Assembly: GCF_004571025.1 (NCBI RefSeq)
Contig: NZ_SPQT01000002.1
Location: 310,001 to 374,000, forward strand
DNA length: 64,000 bases
Source of the DNA: Bradyrhizobium niftali
GTDB lineage: Bacteria; Pseudomonadota; Alphaproteobacteria; Rhizobiales; Xanthobacteraceae
Reading direction: 5' to 3'
Shown piece by piece: positions 1 to 10,027 of the stretch. The translations under genes were made by a program, and so were the position numbers. The notes beneath the pieces were generated by a model, which saw nothing but the letters and a program-made list of their open reading frames with translations, was not told the origin of the DNA and made no database searches. Each line of letters begins with the position of its first letter. Position 1 is the stretch's first letter.

Positions 1-1161
1 CAATTCGTCGAGCTGATGCTGCGCGAAATAGGCGATCGACAGCTTGTCGGCGCGCGTGACCTTGCCCGTGAACGGCGCGAGGCGGCCGGCGAGCAGCTTC
101 ACCAGCGTCGACTTGCCGTTGCCGTTGGCGCCGAGAAGCGCGATGCGGTCGTCATTGTCGATGCGCAAGGTGACGCGGCCGAGCACCGGCGTCGCCGGAT
201 CGTAGCCGACCGCGGCGTTGTCGACGGCGATGATCGGCGGCGACAGGATTTTTTCCGGCGCGGGGAAGCTGATCTCGCGCACGTCCTGGGTGACCAGCGC
301 GGTGATCGGCTTCAGCCGCTCCAGCATCTTCACGCGTGACTGCGCCTGGCGGGCCTTGGAGGCCTTGGCCTTGAAGCGGTCGACGAAGGCTTGCAGGCGC
401 GCGCGCTCGGCCTCCTGGCGCTTGACCGCCTTCGCATCGAGCAGCTCGCGCGCGGCGCGCTGCTCCTCGAAGGAGGAGTAGCTGCCCTTGTAGAGCGTGA
501 GCTTGCCGCGCTCCAGATGCAGGATCTGGTCGACCGAGCTTTCCAGGAGGTCGCGGTCGTGGCTGATCACGATCACCGTGCGCGGATAATGCGCGAGGTG
601 GTCTTCCAGCCACAGCGTGCCTTCGAGATCGAGATAATTGGTGGGCTCGTCGAGCAGCAGCAGGTCGGGGGCCGCGAACAGCGTCGCGGCGAGCGCGACG
701 CGCATGCGCCAGCCGCCGGAGAATTCGGCGCAGGGGCGGAGCTGATCGGCGGCGGAAAAGCCGAGGCCGGAGAGGATCGCGGCGGCACGGCTCGGCGCCG
801 AATGCGCGTCGATGTCGACCAGCCGGGTCTGGATCTCGGCGATCCGGTGTGGATCGGTGGCGCTCTCGGCTTCGGCGAGCAGCGCGTCGCGTTCGAGGTC
901 GGCCTTGAGCACGACCGAGATCAGGCTCTCGGGGCCGTTCGGCGCCTCCTGCGCGAGGCTGCCGACGCGCCAGCGTGGGGGCAGGGTCACCGTGCCGTGC
1001 TCGGCCGCGAGCTCGCCGCGGATCACCTTGAACAGCGTCGACTTGCCGGTGCCGTTGCGCCCGACCATGCCAACGCGCGATCCGGGCGTGATCTGCACGG
1101 AACTTTGGTCAATCAAAAGGCGTCCGGCGAGGCGGATGGAGAGGTCGGTGATGGACAGCAT
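1..1161 (-). CDS. ABC-F family ATPase (partial, C-terminus beyond window)
   Basis: This is a cytoplasmic duplicated ABC ATPase without membrane segments, as in the ABC-F group that acts on ribosomes (Uup/EttA-like). About 387 residues are visible. The first Walker A (GRNGTGKST) lies near residue 35. The signature FSGGWRMRVALA and the Walker B LLLLDEPTNYLD follow near residues 145-175. A charged Arg/Lys/Ala-rich linker comes next, and the second Walker A (GANGNGKST) is just before the window edge. The start is ATG at 1161. The second signature and the C-terminal domain are outside the window, so the subfamily cannot be fixed. Confidence 0.93.
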   Translation of the reverse strand, partial: MLSITDLSIRLAGRLLIDQSSVQITPGSRVGMVGRNGTGKSTLFKVIRGELAAEHGTVTLPPRWRVGSLAQEAPNGPESLISVVLKADLERDALLAEAESATDPHRIAEIQTRLVDIDAHSAPSRAAAILSGLGFSAADQLRPCAEFSGGWRMRVALAATLFAAPDLLLLDEPTNYLDLEGTLWLEDHLAHYPRTVIVISHDRDLLESSVDQILHLERGKLTLYKGSYSSFEEQRAARELLDAKAVKRQEAERARLQAFVDRFKAKASKARQAQSRVKMLERLKPITALVTQDVREISFPAPEKILSPPIIAVDNAAVGYDPATPVLGRVTLRIDNDDRIALLGANGNGKSTLVKLLAGRLAPFTGKVTRADKLSIAYFAQHQLDEL

Positions 1162-1232
1162 GCGGCCTTGTCACCGCAGCCGGGATCAAACGCAACCCGT
1201 TTTTGCGCAGCCCGTTCTATGTCTACGGCCTG

Positions 1233-1412
1233 TCAGTGAGCGCCGCCTTCGCGGTCGCGCTTCTTCAGCTCGTCGAGGAGCTGTTCGAGATGCGTCGGCA
1301 GCCGGGGGTCGGGGCGGAGACGCTGCTGAAGCCGTTCGCCTACGGCATCGCAAATCGAGCGGCTGGTGCGCCGGTCGATCTGTTCGCTGTCATTGGCGAA
1401 AAGGCCAGTCAT
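1233..1412 (-). CDS. Small conserved-looking hypothetical protein (59 aa)
   Basis: Reading from ATG 1412 gives a 59-residue, charged, soluble protein that ends in an amphipathic helix (LEQLLDELKKRD). An upstream in-frame start at 1466 would add 18 residues, but that extension is Cys/Trp-containing and unlike the rest. The gene lies head-to-tail upstream of the ABC-F gene, 71 bases away, and downstream of the terminator at 1535-1572. No family is recognised. High GC3 codon use supports translation. Confidence 0.5.
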   Translation of the reverse strand: MTGLFANDSEQIDRRTSRSICDAVGERLQQRLRPDPRLPTHLEQLLDELKKRDREGGAH

Positions 1413-1534
1413 GACGAGGTTCCATGTTGCAGAGTAACGACACGGTACCAAGTCGTTGGTCCCCAAATGGTTTCGCCGGTTGCGGGGAATGTCCGGCGTT
1501 CTAGCAAAAATTGTATGAATTCGTCGTGCCTGCT

Positions 1535-1572
1535 CAAAAACGAGGCCCCGGCGGGGGGATCGCCGGGGCCTC
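1535..1572 (-). terminator. Rho-independent terminator
   Basis: A 12-bp perfect stem (GAGGCCCCGGCG with its complement, 1542-1553 and 1561-1572) has a 7-base loop and is followed on the minus strand by a run of five T (1536-1540). It ends the Gly/His-rich gene at 1624-1875. Confidence 0.9.
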
Positions 1573-1623
1573 TCTTGGAAGGTGCCGTGGGGGGCGGCAC
1601 CCTTAAGTTAAGGTGCTGCGGGC

Positions 1624-1875
1624 TCAGTAGCAGCGGTTGATCAGCCGCCAGCGGGGTCCCCAGGGGGTCGGGACCAGCCGGCGCACATAGCAGCCGCCAT
1701 AACCGTAGGAGACGGGGGCATAGTAGCGCGGGCCACCCCAGCCATAGCCGTGATGCCAGCCGCCGCCGTGCCAGCCCCAGCCGCCGCCATGCCAGTGAGC
1801 AGAGGCCGAGGTCGGTGCCAGCGCGGCACCCAGCGCGACCGCAGCGACAGCGGCAAGCGAAAGTTTCCTCAACAT
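1624..1875 (-). CDS. Exported Gly/His/Tyr/Trp-rich small protein
   Basis: An 83-aa precursor. Residues 1-26 form a clear Sec signal peptide ending in SASA. The mature part begins with a low-complexity stretch of HGGGW/WGW units, followed by a Tyr-rich segment and a C-terminus with two Cys (GGCYVRR and NRCY). Such proteins are common, often in several copies, in Bradyrhizobium. They are predicted to be periplasmic or cell-surface proteins of unknown role; metal binding through the His cluster is only an inference. A GAGGAG ribosome site lies 7 bases before ATG 1875. A strong terminator follows, so it is probably monocistronic. Confidence 0.85.
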   Translation of the reverse strand: MLRKLSLAAVAAVALGAALAPTSASAHWHGGGWGWHGGGWHHGYGWGGPRYYAPVSYGYGGCYVRRLVPTPWGPRWRLINRCY

Positions 1876-2183
1876 TGTGATCTCCTCAAGACTGCCGGCG
1901 CGAGGTATCGCGTCGATGGAAGGCCGCCGAAACGGTCTGCCTGATGATCAGGCTTTGGTTTCGATAGACCCAACCTTACGCCGGCGAGCTGGACCAAAGC
2001 CTGAATGGGGGCTTCAGATTGGGTTCATCTGGATGAAATCTCGGTAATCCACGTCTGGATGCGCCGGGGCGGCCTGCGGCGAAGCGCCCGGGAGGCGGTT
2101 TGGGCGGTCGCTTGCCGTCTGGCAAAGGCGCCGATATAAGCCCCGCAACTCCGAACCACCGCTTTCTTCTCAAGGACAAGATC
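1876..2183. other. Intergenic region with an 11-bp inverted repeat
   Basis: This 308-bp stretch between the divergent Gly/His-rich gene and ndk must hold both promoters. The only marked structure is CAGGCTTTGGT at 1949-1959 mirrored by ACCAAAGCCTG at 1993-2003, with a 33-base spacer. It could be a hairpin or a paired regulator site. No gene was found here. Confidence 0.4.
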
Positions 2184-2606
2184 ATGGCCATCGAACGTAC
2201 TTTCTCGATCATCAAGCCCGACGCGACCGCGCGTAACCTGACCGGTGCGGTTAACGCCGTGATCGAAAAGGCGGGCCTGCGCATCGTTGCGCAGAAGCGC
2301 ATCCGCATGACCAAGGAACAGGCCGAGACCTTCTATGCCGTCCACAAGGCGCGTCCGTTCTTCGGCGAGCTCGTCGAGTTCATGACCTCGGGCCCGGTGG
2401 TCGTCCAGGTGCTCGAAGGCGAGAACGCCGTCGCCAAGTACCGCGACGCGATGGGCGCGACCGATCCGTCCAAGGCGGCCGAAGGAACCATCCGCAAGCT
2501 CTACGCAAAGTCGATCGGCGAGAACTCCGCACACGGTTCGGATGCGCCGGAGACCGCCGCGATCGAGATCGCGCAGTTCTTCTCGGGCAACGAGATCGTC
2601 GGCTGA
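2184..2606 (+). CDS. ndk: Nucleoside diphosphate kinase
   Basis: A 140-residue protein of the usual bacterial NDK length, transferring the gamma-phosphate from ATP to NDPs through a phosphohistidine. It opens with the family start [11 protein letters not shown], carries the substrate-site segment [15 protein letters not shown], and has the active-site region [13 protein letters not shown] with the catalytic His near residue 117. ATG 2184 was chosen over the longer reading from 2100 because an AAGGA ribosome site lies 7 bases upstream and the family begins exactly here. It is followed by its own terminator. Confidence 0.98.
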   Translation: MAIERTFSIIKPDATARNLTGAVNAVIEKAGLRIVAQKRIRMTKEQAETFYAVHKARPFFGELVEFMTSGPVVVQVLEGENAVAKYRDAMGATDPSKAAEGTIRKLYAKSIGENSAHGSDAPETAAIEIAQFFSGNEIVG

Positions 2607-2618
2607 TCATTCAGCCGA

Positions 2619-2656
2619 TTGAAGCGCGATGACAGTCGTCGCGCTTCAATTTATTG
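2619..2656 (+). terminator. Rho-independent terminator after ndk
   Basis: An 11-bp stem TTGAAGCGCGA/TCGCGCTTCAA (2619-2629 and 2639-2649) is followed by TTTATTGTTT. Confidence 0.88.
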
Positions 2657-2735
2657 TTTGGGCGTGATCTTTTCGGAAAACCGCTTCACTGTTCCGAATC
2701 ATGCTTTTTGAGACGACGGGGCGAAAGGACTCATT

Positions 2736-3596
2736 GTGAACTGGCTCTGGCAGATCTTCGATCCCGCTACGATCGGGGCATTCTTCACCCAGTTTCGCAA
2801 CGAGATGGCCGAACCGACCTTCTGGATCGCGGTCGGCAAGATCATCTGGATCAACATCCTGCTCTCCGGCGACAACGCGCTGGTGATCGCGCTCGCCTGC
2901 CGCGGCCTGAAGCCGCGGCACCGGCTGTGGGGCATGATCATGGGCGCCGGCGCCGCGGTGCTGCTGCGGATCATCTTCACCGGCATCGTCGCGAGCCTGA
3001 TGGAGCTGCCGTATCTCAAGCTCGTCGGCGGTCTCGCGCTGATCGTGATCGCAGCCAAGCTCCTGGTGCCGGAGAACGAGGACGAGGACGGCGTCGAGTC
3101 CGCCTCGCATCTGTGGCAGGCGGTGCAGATCGTCGTCGTCGCCGACATCGTCATGAGCCTGGACAACGTCATTGCGGTCGCCGCTGCTGCCAATGGCAGC
3201 GTGCCCTTGCTGGTGCTGGGTCTTGCCATCAGCGTGCCGCTGATCGTCGCCGGTGCCGCGCTGATCATGGCGCTGCTGGCAAAGCTGCCGGTCCTGGTCT
3301 GGGCTGGCGCCGCGCTGCTCGGCTGGATCGCGGGCGAGGTGATCGCGACCGATCCCGGCGTCGCACCGAAGCTCCACTCGCTGTTCGACGGCCCGCTCGG
3401 CGCCTCGCTGGACAACATGCTCGGCGCACTGCGCATCCCGGCCCAATTCGGCCATGGCGGTGGAGGCGGCGAATATCTCTGCGCGGCGCTCGGGGTCGTC
3501 GTCGTGCTGGTCGTCGGCACCATCTGGCGCCGGCGCAGCCTGAGCGCGGCCGCGCTGGAATCCTCCGAACGCCACGCCAAGGTTTCGGCGGAGTAA
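2736..3596 (+). CDS. TerC family integral membrane protein (probable metal-ion exporter)
   Basis: A 286-aa protein with about seven hydrophobic segments. It carries both family hallmarks: an acidic intramembrane motif LLSGDNALVIAL near residue 40 and its repeat MSLDNVIAVAAA near residue 140. Members related to YceF/YkoY/Alx export manganese or support metal loading of secreted proteins, so Mn export is the likely but unproven role. A loop rich in Glu/Asp (PENEDEDG) lies between the two halves. It starts at GTG 2736 with GAAAGGA 7 bases upstream. No yybP-ykoY riboswitch is evident in the short leader. Confidence 0.88.
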   Translation: MNWLWQIFDPATIGAFFTQFRNEMAEPTFWIAVGKIIWINILLSGDNALVIALACRGLKPRHRLWGMIMGAGAAVLLRIIFTGIVASLMELPYLKLVGGLALIVIAAKLLVPENEDEDGVESASHLWQAVQIVVVADIVMSLDNVIAVAAAANGSVPLLVLGLAISVPLIVAGAALIMALLAKLPVLVWAGAALLGWIAGEVIATDPGVAPKLHSLFDGPLGASLDNMLGALRIPAQFGHGGGGGEYLCAALGVVVVLVVGTIWRRRSLSAAALESSERHAKVSAE

Positions 3597-3613
3597 GCCT
3601 TTCCGAGGGACGT

Positions 3614-3648
3614 GTAGTTCACCTCTGCCGCAGGGAGAGGTGAACTAC
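3614..3648. terminator. Shared convergent terminator hairpin
   Basis: A 13-bp perfect inverted repeat GTAGTTCACCTCT/AGAGGTGAACTAC lies between the converging TerC gene and ppx. The right arm (3636-3648) contains the ppx TAG stop codon, so the hairpin begins inside the coding end of ppx. There is no clear U-tract on either side. Confidence 0.6.
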
Positions 3649-5153
3649 CGCCGCACGATCGAGCCGGCCCGGTTGACCAGGCGGGCGAGCTGGCGGAAGC
3701 GGCTGCCGACGCGGTCGGCGACGATGTCGCCGAGACGGTGCTCGAACACCAGCATCAATTTGCGGCCCTGGCTGCGGAAATGGGTGGCGGGCAGCACGCC
3801 TGGCCGTGCCGCCGAGATCAGATGCGCGACGCGGAATGCCGCGCCGAGCAGGCGGGCGCGGTCGAGCTGGGCCGACGTCAGCAACTCCTGCGTGGTGGCC
3901 GGCGGCTGGTTTTCCTCGCTGAGGCCCGCATAGCGATAGAACACGGACAGGCCGACAAAGGCGCGCTCGGTGTGGGTGATCGCGCCGAAATTGCCGTTGA
4001 CGACGAGGCTCAGCGTCTGCTCGCCGCGGTGATCGGGATGCACGCGCCAGCCGATGTCGGAGAGCAGGCAGGCGGTGTGGCGCAAGCGGCGGTCTTCGTC
4101 CGTCTCGCGCAGCTTCACCACGCGCGCCAGGCGATCGGTCCAGGCGATCAGCTCGCGGGCGTGCTTGGCCGAGCGCGACAGCAGCTGATTGAGCTCTTCG
4201 GCCGCGCAGATCAGCCCGTCCTTGTTGCGCTCGGTCTCCGGCAACTTCTCGTGCAACAGGCCCTCGCGCACGCCGAAGGTCGAGAACACGATGGTCTTGG
4301 GCTTCGCCACCCGGATGATGTGCTCGAGCACCAGCGCCGCATAGGTGAGGAGCGGGCGCCGCGCATCGGCGACGATCTCGATGTCGGCGAGCATGTCGGC
4401 GGCCGCGAGACGGCGGAGGCGACGCGAAAAGTCGAGCGCCTCGGCCGCGGAGATGGAATAGCCGTGCATCACCTGGAGCGGATAGCCGCTCTGGATGATG
4501 TGGATGCGCGCGAGCGCGCGCCAGGTGCCGCCGACGGCGTAGAATGTGCGGCCGCTACCCGCCTTGAGCTGCGGCACCTCGTCGAGCTCCTCGCGCACGA
4601 TACGGTCGGCGCGCTTGAGCGATTTGTGCGCGAGGTCCTGGAGCGCGAGCCCGCCGAGCGGGAGGGTCACGCCGCTGCGCACGCTGTTCCTGCGCACGTC
4701 GATCAGCTCGAGCGAGCCGCCGCCGAGGTCGCCGACGATGCCGTCGGGGTGGTGGATGCCGGAGATCACGCCGAGCGCCGACAGCCGCGCCTCGCGCGGG
4801 CCCGACAGGATCTCGATCTTGACGGCACAGATGCGCTCGGCCTTGGCGATGAAGTCGGGGCCGTTGGAGGCGTCGCGGCAGGCGGCGGTCGCGATCGCGA
4901 ACACGCGTCCGACCTGCATCACGCGGCACAGCGCGCGGAACCGCTTCAGCGAGGTCAACGCCTTGTCGACGGCGTCGGGCGCGAGCAGGCCCGTGCTCTG
5001 CACCTCGCGCCCGAGGCCGCACAGCGTCTTCTCGTTGAAGATCGGAATGAGACTCCGCGTCAGTCCCTCGTAGACGACGAGACGGACCGAGTTGGAACCG
5101 ATGTCGATGACCGCGACGCTCGAGCCGCGCTTACGCGGCCGCTTCACGTCCAC
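3645..5153 (-). CDS. ppx: Exopolyphosphatase / Ppx-GppA family phosphatase
   Basis: A 502-aa member of the actin-fold Ppx/GppA family, hydrolysing terminal phosphates of polyphosphate (or pppGpp). It has the N-terminal phosphate loop AVIDIGSNSVRLVVY (residues 14-28), the second phosphate motif GDLGGGSLEL near residue 143, a helical middle, and a C-terminal HD-like region. It lies 9 bases after ppk and is transcribed with it from the right, the classical pairing of polyphosphate synthesis and breakdown. It starts at GTG 5153. The family does not separate Ppx from GppA by sequence alone; the ppk neighbour favours Ppx. Confidence 0.93.
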   Translation of the reverse strand: MDVKRPRKRGSSVAVIDIGSNSVRLVVYEGLTRSLIPIFNEKTLCGLGREVQSTGLLAPDAVDKALTSLKRFRALCRVMQVGRVFAIATAACRDASNGPDFIAKAERICAVKIEILSGPREARLSALGVISGIHHPDGIVGDLGGGSLELIDVRRNSVRSGVTLPLGGLALQDLAHKSLKRADRIVREELDEVPQLKAGSGRTFYAVGGTWRALARIHIIQSGYPLQVMHGYSISAAEALDFSRRLRRLAAADMLADIEIVADARRPLLTYAALVLEHIIRVAKPKTIVFSTFGVREGLLHEKLPETERNKDGLICAAEELNQLLSRSAKHARELIAWTDRLARVVKLRETDEDRRLRHTACLLSDIGWRVHPDHRGEQTLSLVVNGNFGAITHTERAFVGLSVFYRYAGLSEENQPPATTQELLTSAQLDRARLLGAAFRVAHLISAARPGVLPATHFRSQGRKLMLVFEHRLGDIVADRVGSRFRQLARLVNRAGSIVRR

Positions 5154-5162
5154 GATCCCGGA

Positions 5163-7367
5163 TCAGGATTGATGACGTTCACTACGGCGCGTGAGACGGC
5201 GCGGCGAGGATTCCTTGAGCGACTTTCCACGGCCAGATAGACTCGGATTTGTCATGAAGTAGTTGTGGACGTTGAAAGGCTCCTCGCCCTTCGCGGTCTT
5301 CATACGCGTCGAGGACCCGTCCGGCAACAATTGCCAGCTCTGCTCATTGTCCTTCAGATTCGCGACCATGATCTGTTCGAGAACCTGCTGATGCACCGTG
5401 GGATTTTGCAGCGGACACAGCACCTCGACGCGGCGGTCGAGGTTGCGCGGCATCATGTCGGCCGAGGAGATATACACAGCCGCTTTCGCGCTCGGCAGCC
5501 CCTGGCCCATGCCGAAGCAGTAGATTCGGCCGTGTTCCAGGAAGCGCCCGATGATCGACTTGACGCGGATGTTCTCCGACAGGCCGGGAATGCCGGGCCT
5601 GAGGCAACAGATGCCGCGCACCACGAGCTCGACCTGGACGCCGGCCTGCGAGGCCTCGTAAAGCGCGTCGATGATGTCGGGGTCGACCAGCGCGTTCATC
5701 TTCATCCAGACCGCGCCGGGGCGGCCATGCCGCGCATGCGCGGTCTCGCCCTGGATGTGCTCGATGATGCGCTTGCGCAAGGTCAGCGGCGACACCGCCA
5801 TCTTTTCCAAATCGCTCGGCGCGGCATAGCCGGTGATGAAGTTGAAGACGCGCGCGGCGTCGCGGCCGATGGTCGGCTCCGAGGTGAAGTAGGAGAGGTC
5901 GGTGTAGATGCGCGCGGTGACCGGGTGATAATTGCCGGTGCCGGTGTGGACGTAGGTCGTGAGGCTGCCGCCCTCGCGGCGCACCACCATCGAGAGCTTT
6001 GCGTGCGTCTTCAGTTCGAGGAAGCCGTAGACGACCTGCACGCCGGCGCGTTCGAGGTCGCGCGCCCAGCGGATGTTGGCCTCCTCGTCGAAGCGCGCCT
6101 TCAGCTCGATCAGCGCGGTGACGGACTTGCCGGCCTCGGCGGCTTCGGCGAGCGCGCGCACGATCGGCGAGTTGTTGGAGGTGCGGTAGAGCGTCTGCTT
6201 GATCGCGACGACATCGGGATCGCGCGTTGCCTGCTGGAGGAACTGCACCACCACGTCGAAGGATTCGTAGGGGTGATGGACGACTAGGTCCTTCTGCCGG
6301 ATCGCGGCAAAGATGTCGCCGCCATGCTCGCGCACGCGCTCGGGATGGCGTGGCACGTAAGGGGTGAATTCGAGGTCGGGCCGGTCGAGGCGGGTGAGCT
6401 GCGAGAGCTCGTTCATGGCGAGCACGCCGTCGACCAGGAATACTTCGTCGTCGGCGGCGGAGAGGGCATGCTGCACGAAGCTGCGCAGCTGCTCCGGCAT
6501 CTTGGCGTCGATCTCGAGCCGGATCACCGATCCGCGGCGGCGGCGCTTCAGCGCGGTCTCGAACAGGCGGACGAGGTCCTCGGCCTCTTCCTCGATTTCG
6601 AGCTCGGAGTCGCGGATGATGCGGAAGGCGCCCTGGCCATGCAGATTGTAGCCGGGGAACAGGCGGTTGATGAACAGGGCGGTGGCCTGTTCCAGCGAGA
6701 TCAGCCGTACCGTGCCCTCCGCCGGCAGGCGAATGAAGCGGTCGATCTTGCCGGGCATGCGGATCAGCGCGTTCATCTGCTTGCCGTCGGCGGCGCGCGT
6801 GAGCTGGAGCGCGATGGTGAAGCCGAGGCTCGGGATGAACGGGAAGGGGTGGGCCGGGTCGATCGCGAGCGGCGTCAGCAGCGGGAACACGTTGTTGAGG
6901 AAGTACTCCTCGATCCAGGTCCGCTCCGCCTTGGTGACCTCCTTGCCGTCCACCAGCACGATGCCGACATCGGCCAGCGTGGCGCGCAGGTCGCGCCAGA
7001 TCGCCTGCTGGTCTGAGGCAAGCTGGGAGACGGTGCGGTTGATCAGCGCGAGCTGCTCGGACGGCGTCAGGCCATCGGGGCTGCGCTCGGAAATGCCCTC
7101 GCGCACCTGGGCCTTGATGCCGGCGACGCGGACCATGAAGAATTCGTCGAGGTTATTGGCGGAAATCGACAGGAATCGCACCCGCTCCAGCACGGGATGG
7201 TTGGGATTGACCGATTCCTCCAGGACGCGGCGGTTGAAATGCAGCCAGGAGAGCTCGCGGTTGATGAATCGCTCGGGACTCGAGGCGATCGCCGGCAGGC
7301 TCTCGGCTTCCGCGTCTTTTTCTTTTGTTTCAATAGCTTGAGCGGAGTCCATGAGAAGTCGGTCCAT
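5163..7367 (-). CDS. ppk: Polyphosphate kinase 1
   Basis: A 734-residue PPK1, reversibly polymerising the ATP gamma-phosphate into polyphosphate. The N domain shows [19 protein letters not shown] and [18 protein letters not shown]. The catalytic half shows [17 protein letters not shown], the phospho-His region [15 protein letters not shown] (His of THAK) and the [11 protein letters not shown] motif. It is of full family length. ATG 7367 is used; ATG 7352 is an alternative that removes five residues. It is followed at 9 bp by ppx and preceded by hdaA. Confidence 0.97.
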   Translation of the reverse strand: MDRLLMDSAQAIETKEKDAEAESLPAIASSPERFINRELSWLHFNRRVLEESVNPNHPVLERVRFLSISANNLDEFFMVRVAGIKAQVREGISERSPDGLTPSEQLALINRTVSQLASDQQAIWRDLRATLADVGIVLVDGKEVTKAERTWIEEYFLNNVFPLLTPLAIDPAHPFPFIPSLGFTIALQLTRAADGKQMNALIRMPGKIDRFIRLPAEGTVRLISLEQATALFINRLFPGYNLHGQGAFRIIRDSELEIEEEAEDLVRLFETALKRRRRGSVIRLEIDAKMPEQLRSFVQHALSAADDEVFLVDGVLAMNELSQLTRLDRPDLEFTPYVPRHPERVREHGGDIFAAIRQKDLVVHHPYESFDVVVQFLQQATRDPDVVAIKQTLYRTSNNSPIVRALAEAAEAGKSVTALIELKARFDEEANIRWARDLERAGVQVVYGFLELKTHAKLSMVVRREGGSLTTYVHTGTGNYHPVTARIYTDLSYFTSEPTIGRDAARVFNFITGYAAPSDLEKMAVSPLTLRKRIIEHIQGETAHARHGRPGAVWMKMNALVDPDIIDALYEASQAGVQVELVVRGICCLRPGIPGLSENIRVKSIIGRFLEHGRIYCFGMGQGLPSAKAAVYISSADMMPRNLDRRVEVLCPLQNPTVHQQVLEQIMVANLKDNEQSWQLLPDGSSTRMKTAKGEEPFNVHNYFMTNPSLSGRGKSLKESSPRRLTRRSERHQS

Positions 7368-7488
7368 CCAGTTTGCCCCAATTTGCGACCAACGCGCAAA
7401 ACCGGCGGGAGCATGTGTTAGGGCGATGACGTTTCGATGACATTGATGTTCCGCAGTTCCGCGCCGTCAAGCGGCGTTGGGGGCGGGG

Positions 7489-8166
7489 TCAGGCGTCCCG
7501 GAGCAGCTCGGCGGCCAGCGCCCGGGTCACGGGGCGGCCAAGCCGCAGGGCCTCGCTGTCGAGCAGTTCCACGGCCTGCCGGGCGGCGGCCGAGGATCGC
7601 TCCAGGCGCGTGGCGAGGTAGCTCACCACGCTCTCGTCCACGGTGAGCTGGCGGTCGGCGCAGAATTTGACGATCAGGCCACGGAAGAGCTGGTCGTCGG
7701 GGGGCAGCAGCGTGACCACCGGTACCGCGCGCAGCCGCGAGCGCAGGTCGTGGAGCTCGATGTCCAGCGAAGCCGGCACCTCGCGCCCGGTGAAGAGGAT
7801 ATAAGCGCCGTCCTCGCGGGCGAGGTTCATCAGGTGGAAGAGGGCGCGCTCGTCAAAGTCCTTGGCCTTGAGATCCTCGACCACCAGCGCACCGGTCGCG
7901 AGCGCACCGGGAACGCCTGCGGCGGTCAACGCATTGGCCGTGGTCGAGCGGGCGCCGGCCTCCGCGGCCCAGATCGCGGCGAGATGGCTCTTGCCGCTGC
8001 CTTCGGGGCCGGCCAGCCACATGATCCGGTTCGGCCATTCCGGCCAGCCGTCGATCAGGGCAAGGCCGGCAGCGTTGGCGGGGCCTTCGAGGAAATTGTC
8101 CCGGCTGAGGCTCTCCGCGTGCGGAAGCGAGAACGCCAATTGTCGGGGGTGAACGCGGCCTGCCAC
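7489..8166 (-). CDS. hdaA: DnaA-homologous replication regulator HdaA
   Basis: A 225-aa AAA+ protein related to the DnaA ATPase core but lacking the C-terminal DNA-binding domain. It begins with RQLAFSLPHAESLSRDNFLEG, has a relaxed Walker A GPEGSGKSHL near residue 55, a Walker B-like ALVVEDL, and the sensor region DLRSRLRAVPVV. In alphaproteobacteria HdaA with the sliding clamp promotes ATP hydrolysis by DnaA. Its location directly upstream of ppk and downstream of a phosphatidyltransferase matches the usual order in Rhizobiales. It starts at GTG 8166; no ATG fits the conserved N-terminus. Confidence 0.9.
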   Translation of the reverse strand: MAGRVHPRQLAFSLPHAESLSRDNFLEGPANAAGLALIDGWPEWPNRIMWLAGPEGSGKSHLAAIWAAEAGARSTTANALTAAGVPGALATGALVVEDLKAKDFDERALFHLMNLAREDGAYILFTGREVPASLDIELHDLRSRLRAVPVVTLLPPDDQLFRGLIVKFCADRQLTVDESVVSYLATRLERSSAAARQAVELLDSEALRLGRPVTRALAAELLRDA

Positions 8167-8256
8167 GCTTGCTTTGCTCCATGCCGGACGGCCGGCCTCG
8201 GTTGAAAGATTCGACCTATCGGGCGTGAGTTGGCCCTTTGCGGGGCCGGTTCACGC

Positions 8257-8799
8257 TCATTTGGCCTCGATCGTGCTCATGTGCCGCACCCACTCGACGA
8301 GATAGAGCGACACGGAGGAGAGCGTGAAGATCGTGACGAGACCCATCAGGATAATATCATAGGGCGCCGGCTTGAAACCGAAGGCAAGCGCGGCCAGCAC
8401 CAGCGCTGCGAATGCCACCTGGGCGACCGTGTTGAGCTTCGACACTTTCGACGGCTTCATCTCGACGGGCCGGTCGAACAGCCAGGACACGATCACGGCG
8501 GCGACGATCATGATGTCGCGGGATACCACCAGGATCACGATCCAGCGCGGAATCGCCCCCCAGATGCCGAGCGACATATAGATCGAGACGAGCAGCGCCT
8601 TGTCAGCGAGCGGATCGAGCAAGGCGCCGAGCTCGCTTGTCATGTTGAAGCGCTTGGCGAGGAAGCCGTCCACGGCATCGCTGATCCCGGCGATCAGGAA
8701 GACGGCGAAAGCCACCTCCATTTGGCTCGACACGATGGCCCAGACAATGATCGGGACCAGCATGATGCGGCCCAGGGTAATGATGTTCGGAATACTCAC
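8257..8799 (-). CDS. CDP-alcohol phosphatidyltransferase (PgsA-like)
   Basis: A 180-residue membrane enzyme opening with [15 protein letters not shown], as in phosphatidylglycerophosphate synthases, with about five hydrophobic helices. The CDP-alcohol phosphotransferase signature is present as [10 protein letters not shown]...[10 protein letters not shown], with all Asp residues in place, but Lys stands at the usual Arg of the DGxxAR element. It probably makes phosphatidylglycerol phosphate or a related lipid head group in the inner membrane. It is first of the leftward series with hdaA-ppk-ppx and divergent from purM. Confidence 0.88.
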   Translation of the reverse strand: MSIPNIITLGRIMLVPIIVWAIVSSQMEVAFAVFLIAGISDAVDGFLAKRFNMTSELGALLDPLADKALLVSIYMSLGIWGAIPRWIVILVVSRDIMIVAAVIVSWLFDRPVEMKPSKVSKLNTVAQVAFAALVLAALAFGFKPAPYDIILMGLVTIFTLSSVSLYLVEWVRHMSTIEAK

Positions 8800-8953
8800 G
8801 CGGCGCTTCCCGGCACCCGGCCTGACCTCGAATCCGGCCTCTTTGAAGGCTGAACCCGTTGATATCTACATAGTATGGCGCCGAGCGCCATGCGAGCCAT
8901 TGCGCGTCCCCGGAATTCGACGTAACCAGCCGCAAACCCACTGGAAATCGGGC

Positions 8954-10027
8954 ATGACCGACCGCAAAAACGGCCTCACTTACGCCGATTCAGGCGTCGA
9001 CATCGACGCGGGCAACCGCCTGGTCGATCTGATCAAGCCGATGGTGCGCGCCACCGCGCGGCCCGGCGCCGACGCCGAGATCGGCGGCTTTGGCGGCCTG
9101 TTCGACCTCAAGGCGGCCGGTTTCAAGGATCCCGTCCTGGTCGCCGCCACCGACGGCGTCGGAACCAAGGTCAAGATCGCGATCGAGACCGGCCTGCATG
9201 GCGGGATCGGCATCGACCTCGTCGCCATGAGCGTCAACGACCTCGTGGTGCAGGGCGCCGAGCCGCTGTTTTTTCTCGACTATTTCGCCTGCGGCAAGCT
9301 CGACCCGGAGGCGACGGCCGCGATCGTCGCCGGCGTCGCCGAAGGCTGCCGGGAATCCGGCTGCGCCCTGATCGGCGGCGAAACCGCCGAGATGCCCGGC
9401 CTCTACAAGGACGGCGACTATGACCTCGGCGGCTTTGCCGTCGGCGCCGCCGAGCGCGGTACGCTGTTGCCGCGCAAGGACATCGCGGCCGGCGACGCCG
9501 TGATCGGTCTCGCCTCGTCGGGCGTGCATTCCAACGGCTTCTCGCTGGTGCGCAAGATCGTCGAGCAGTCCGGCCTCGGCTTCGGGGCGCAGGCGCCGTT
9601 CGCGCCCGTCATGACGCTCGGCGGCGCGCTGCTGACGCCGACGCGCCTCTACGTCAAATCCTGCCTGCGCGCGATCCGCGAGACCGGCGCGGTGAAGGGG
9701 CTCGCCCACATCACCGGCGGCGGTTTCACCGACAACATTCCGCGCGTGCTGCCGAAGAATCTTGGCGTCGGCATCGATCTGGAACGCCTGCCGGTGCTGC
9801 CGGTGTTCAAATGGCTGGCCGCGCAGGCCGGCATCGCCGAGCTCGAAATGCTGCGCACCTTCAACTGCGGCATCGGCATGATCGCGATCGTCGAGCCGGA
9901 CAAGGTCGACAAGGTGATCGAGGTCTTCGCCGACGCCGGCGAGACCGTGGCGCAGCTCGGCACCGTGATCCCGGCCGAGGGCGAGCACCGTGTCGTCTAT
10001 AACGGCCACCTCGACCTGGCGCTGTGA
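8954..10027 (+). CDS. purM: Phosphoribosylformylglycinamidine cyclo-ligase (AIR synthetase)
   Basis: A 357-aa PurM, forming aminoimidazole ribonucleotide in de novo purine synthesis. It shows [14 protein letters not shown] at the N-terminus, the ATP-loop region [35 protein letters not shown] and the [11 protein letters not shown] motif. ATG 8954 gives the family start; the frame is open further upstream to 8600 but lacks similarity there. Its stop overlaps the purN start (TGATG), indicating translational coupling. Confidence 0.97.
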   Translation: MTDRKNGLTYADSGVDIDAGNRLVDLIKPMVRATARPGADAEIGGFGGLFDLKAAGFKDPVLVAATDGVGTKVKIAIETGLHGGIGIDLVAMSVNDLVVQGAEPLFFLDYFACGKLDPEATAAIVAGVAEGCRESGCALIGGETAEMPGLYKDGDYDLGGFAVGAAERGTLLPRKDIAAGDAVIGLASSGVHSNGFSLVRKIVEQSGLGFGAQAPFAPVMTLGGALLTPTRLYVKSCLRAIRETGAVKGLAHITGGGFTDNIPRVLPKNLGVGIDLERLPVLPVFKWLAAQAGIAELEMLRTFNCGIGMIAIVEPDKVDKVIEVFADAGETVAQLGTVIPAEGEHRVVYNGHLDLAL

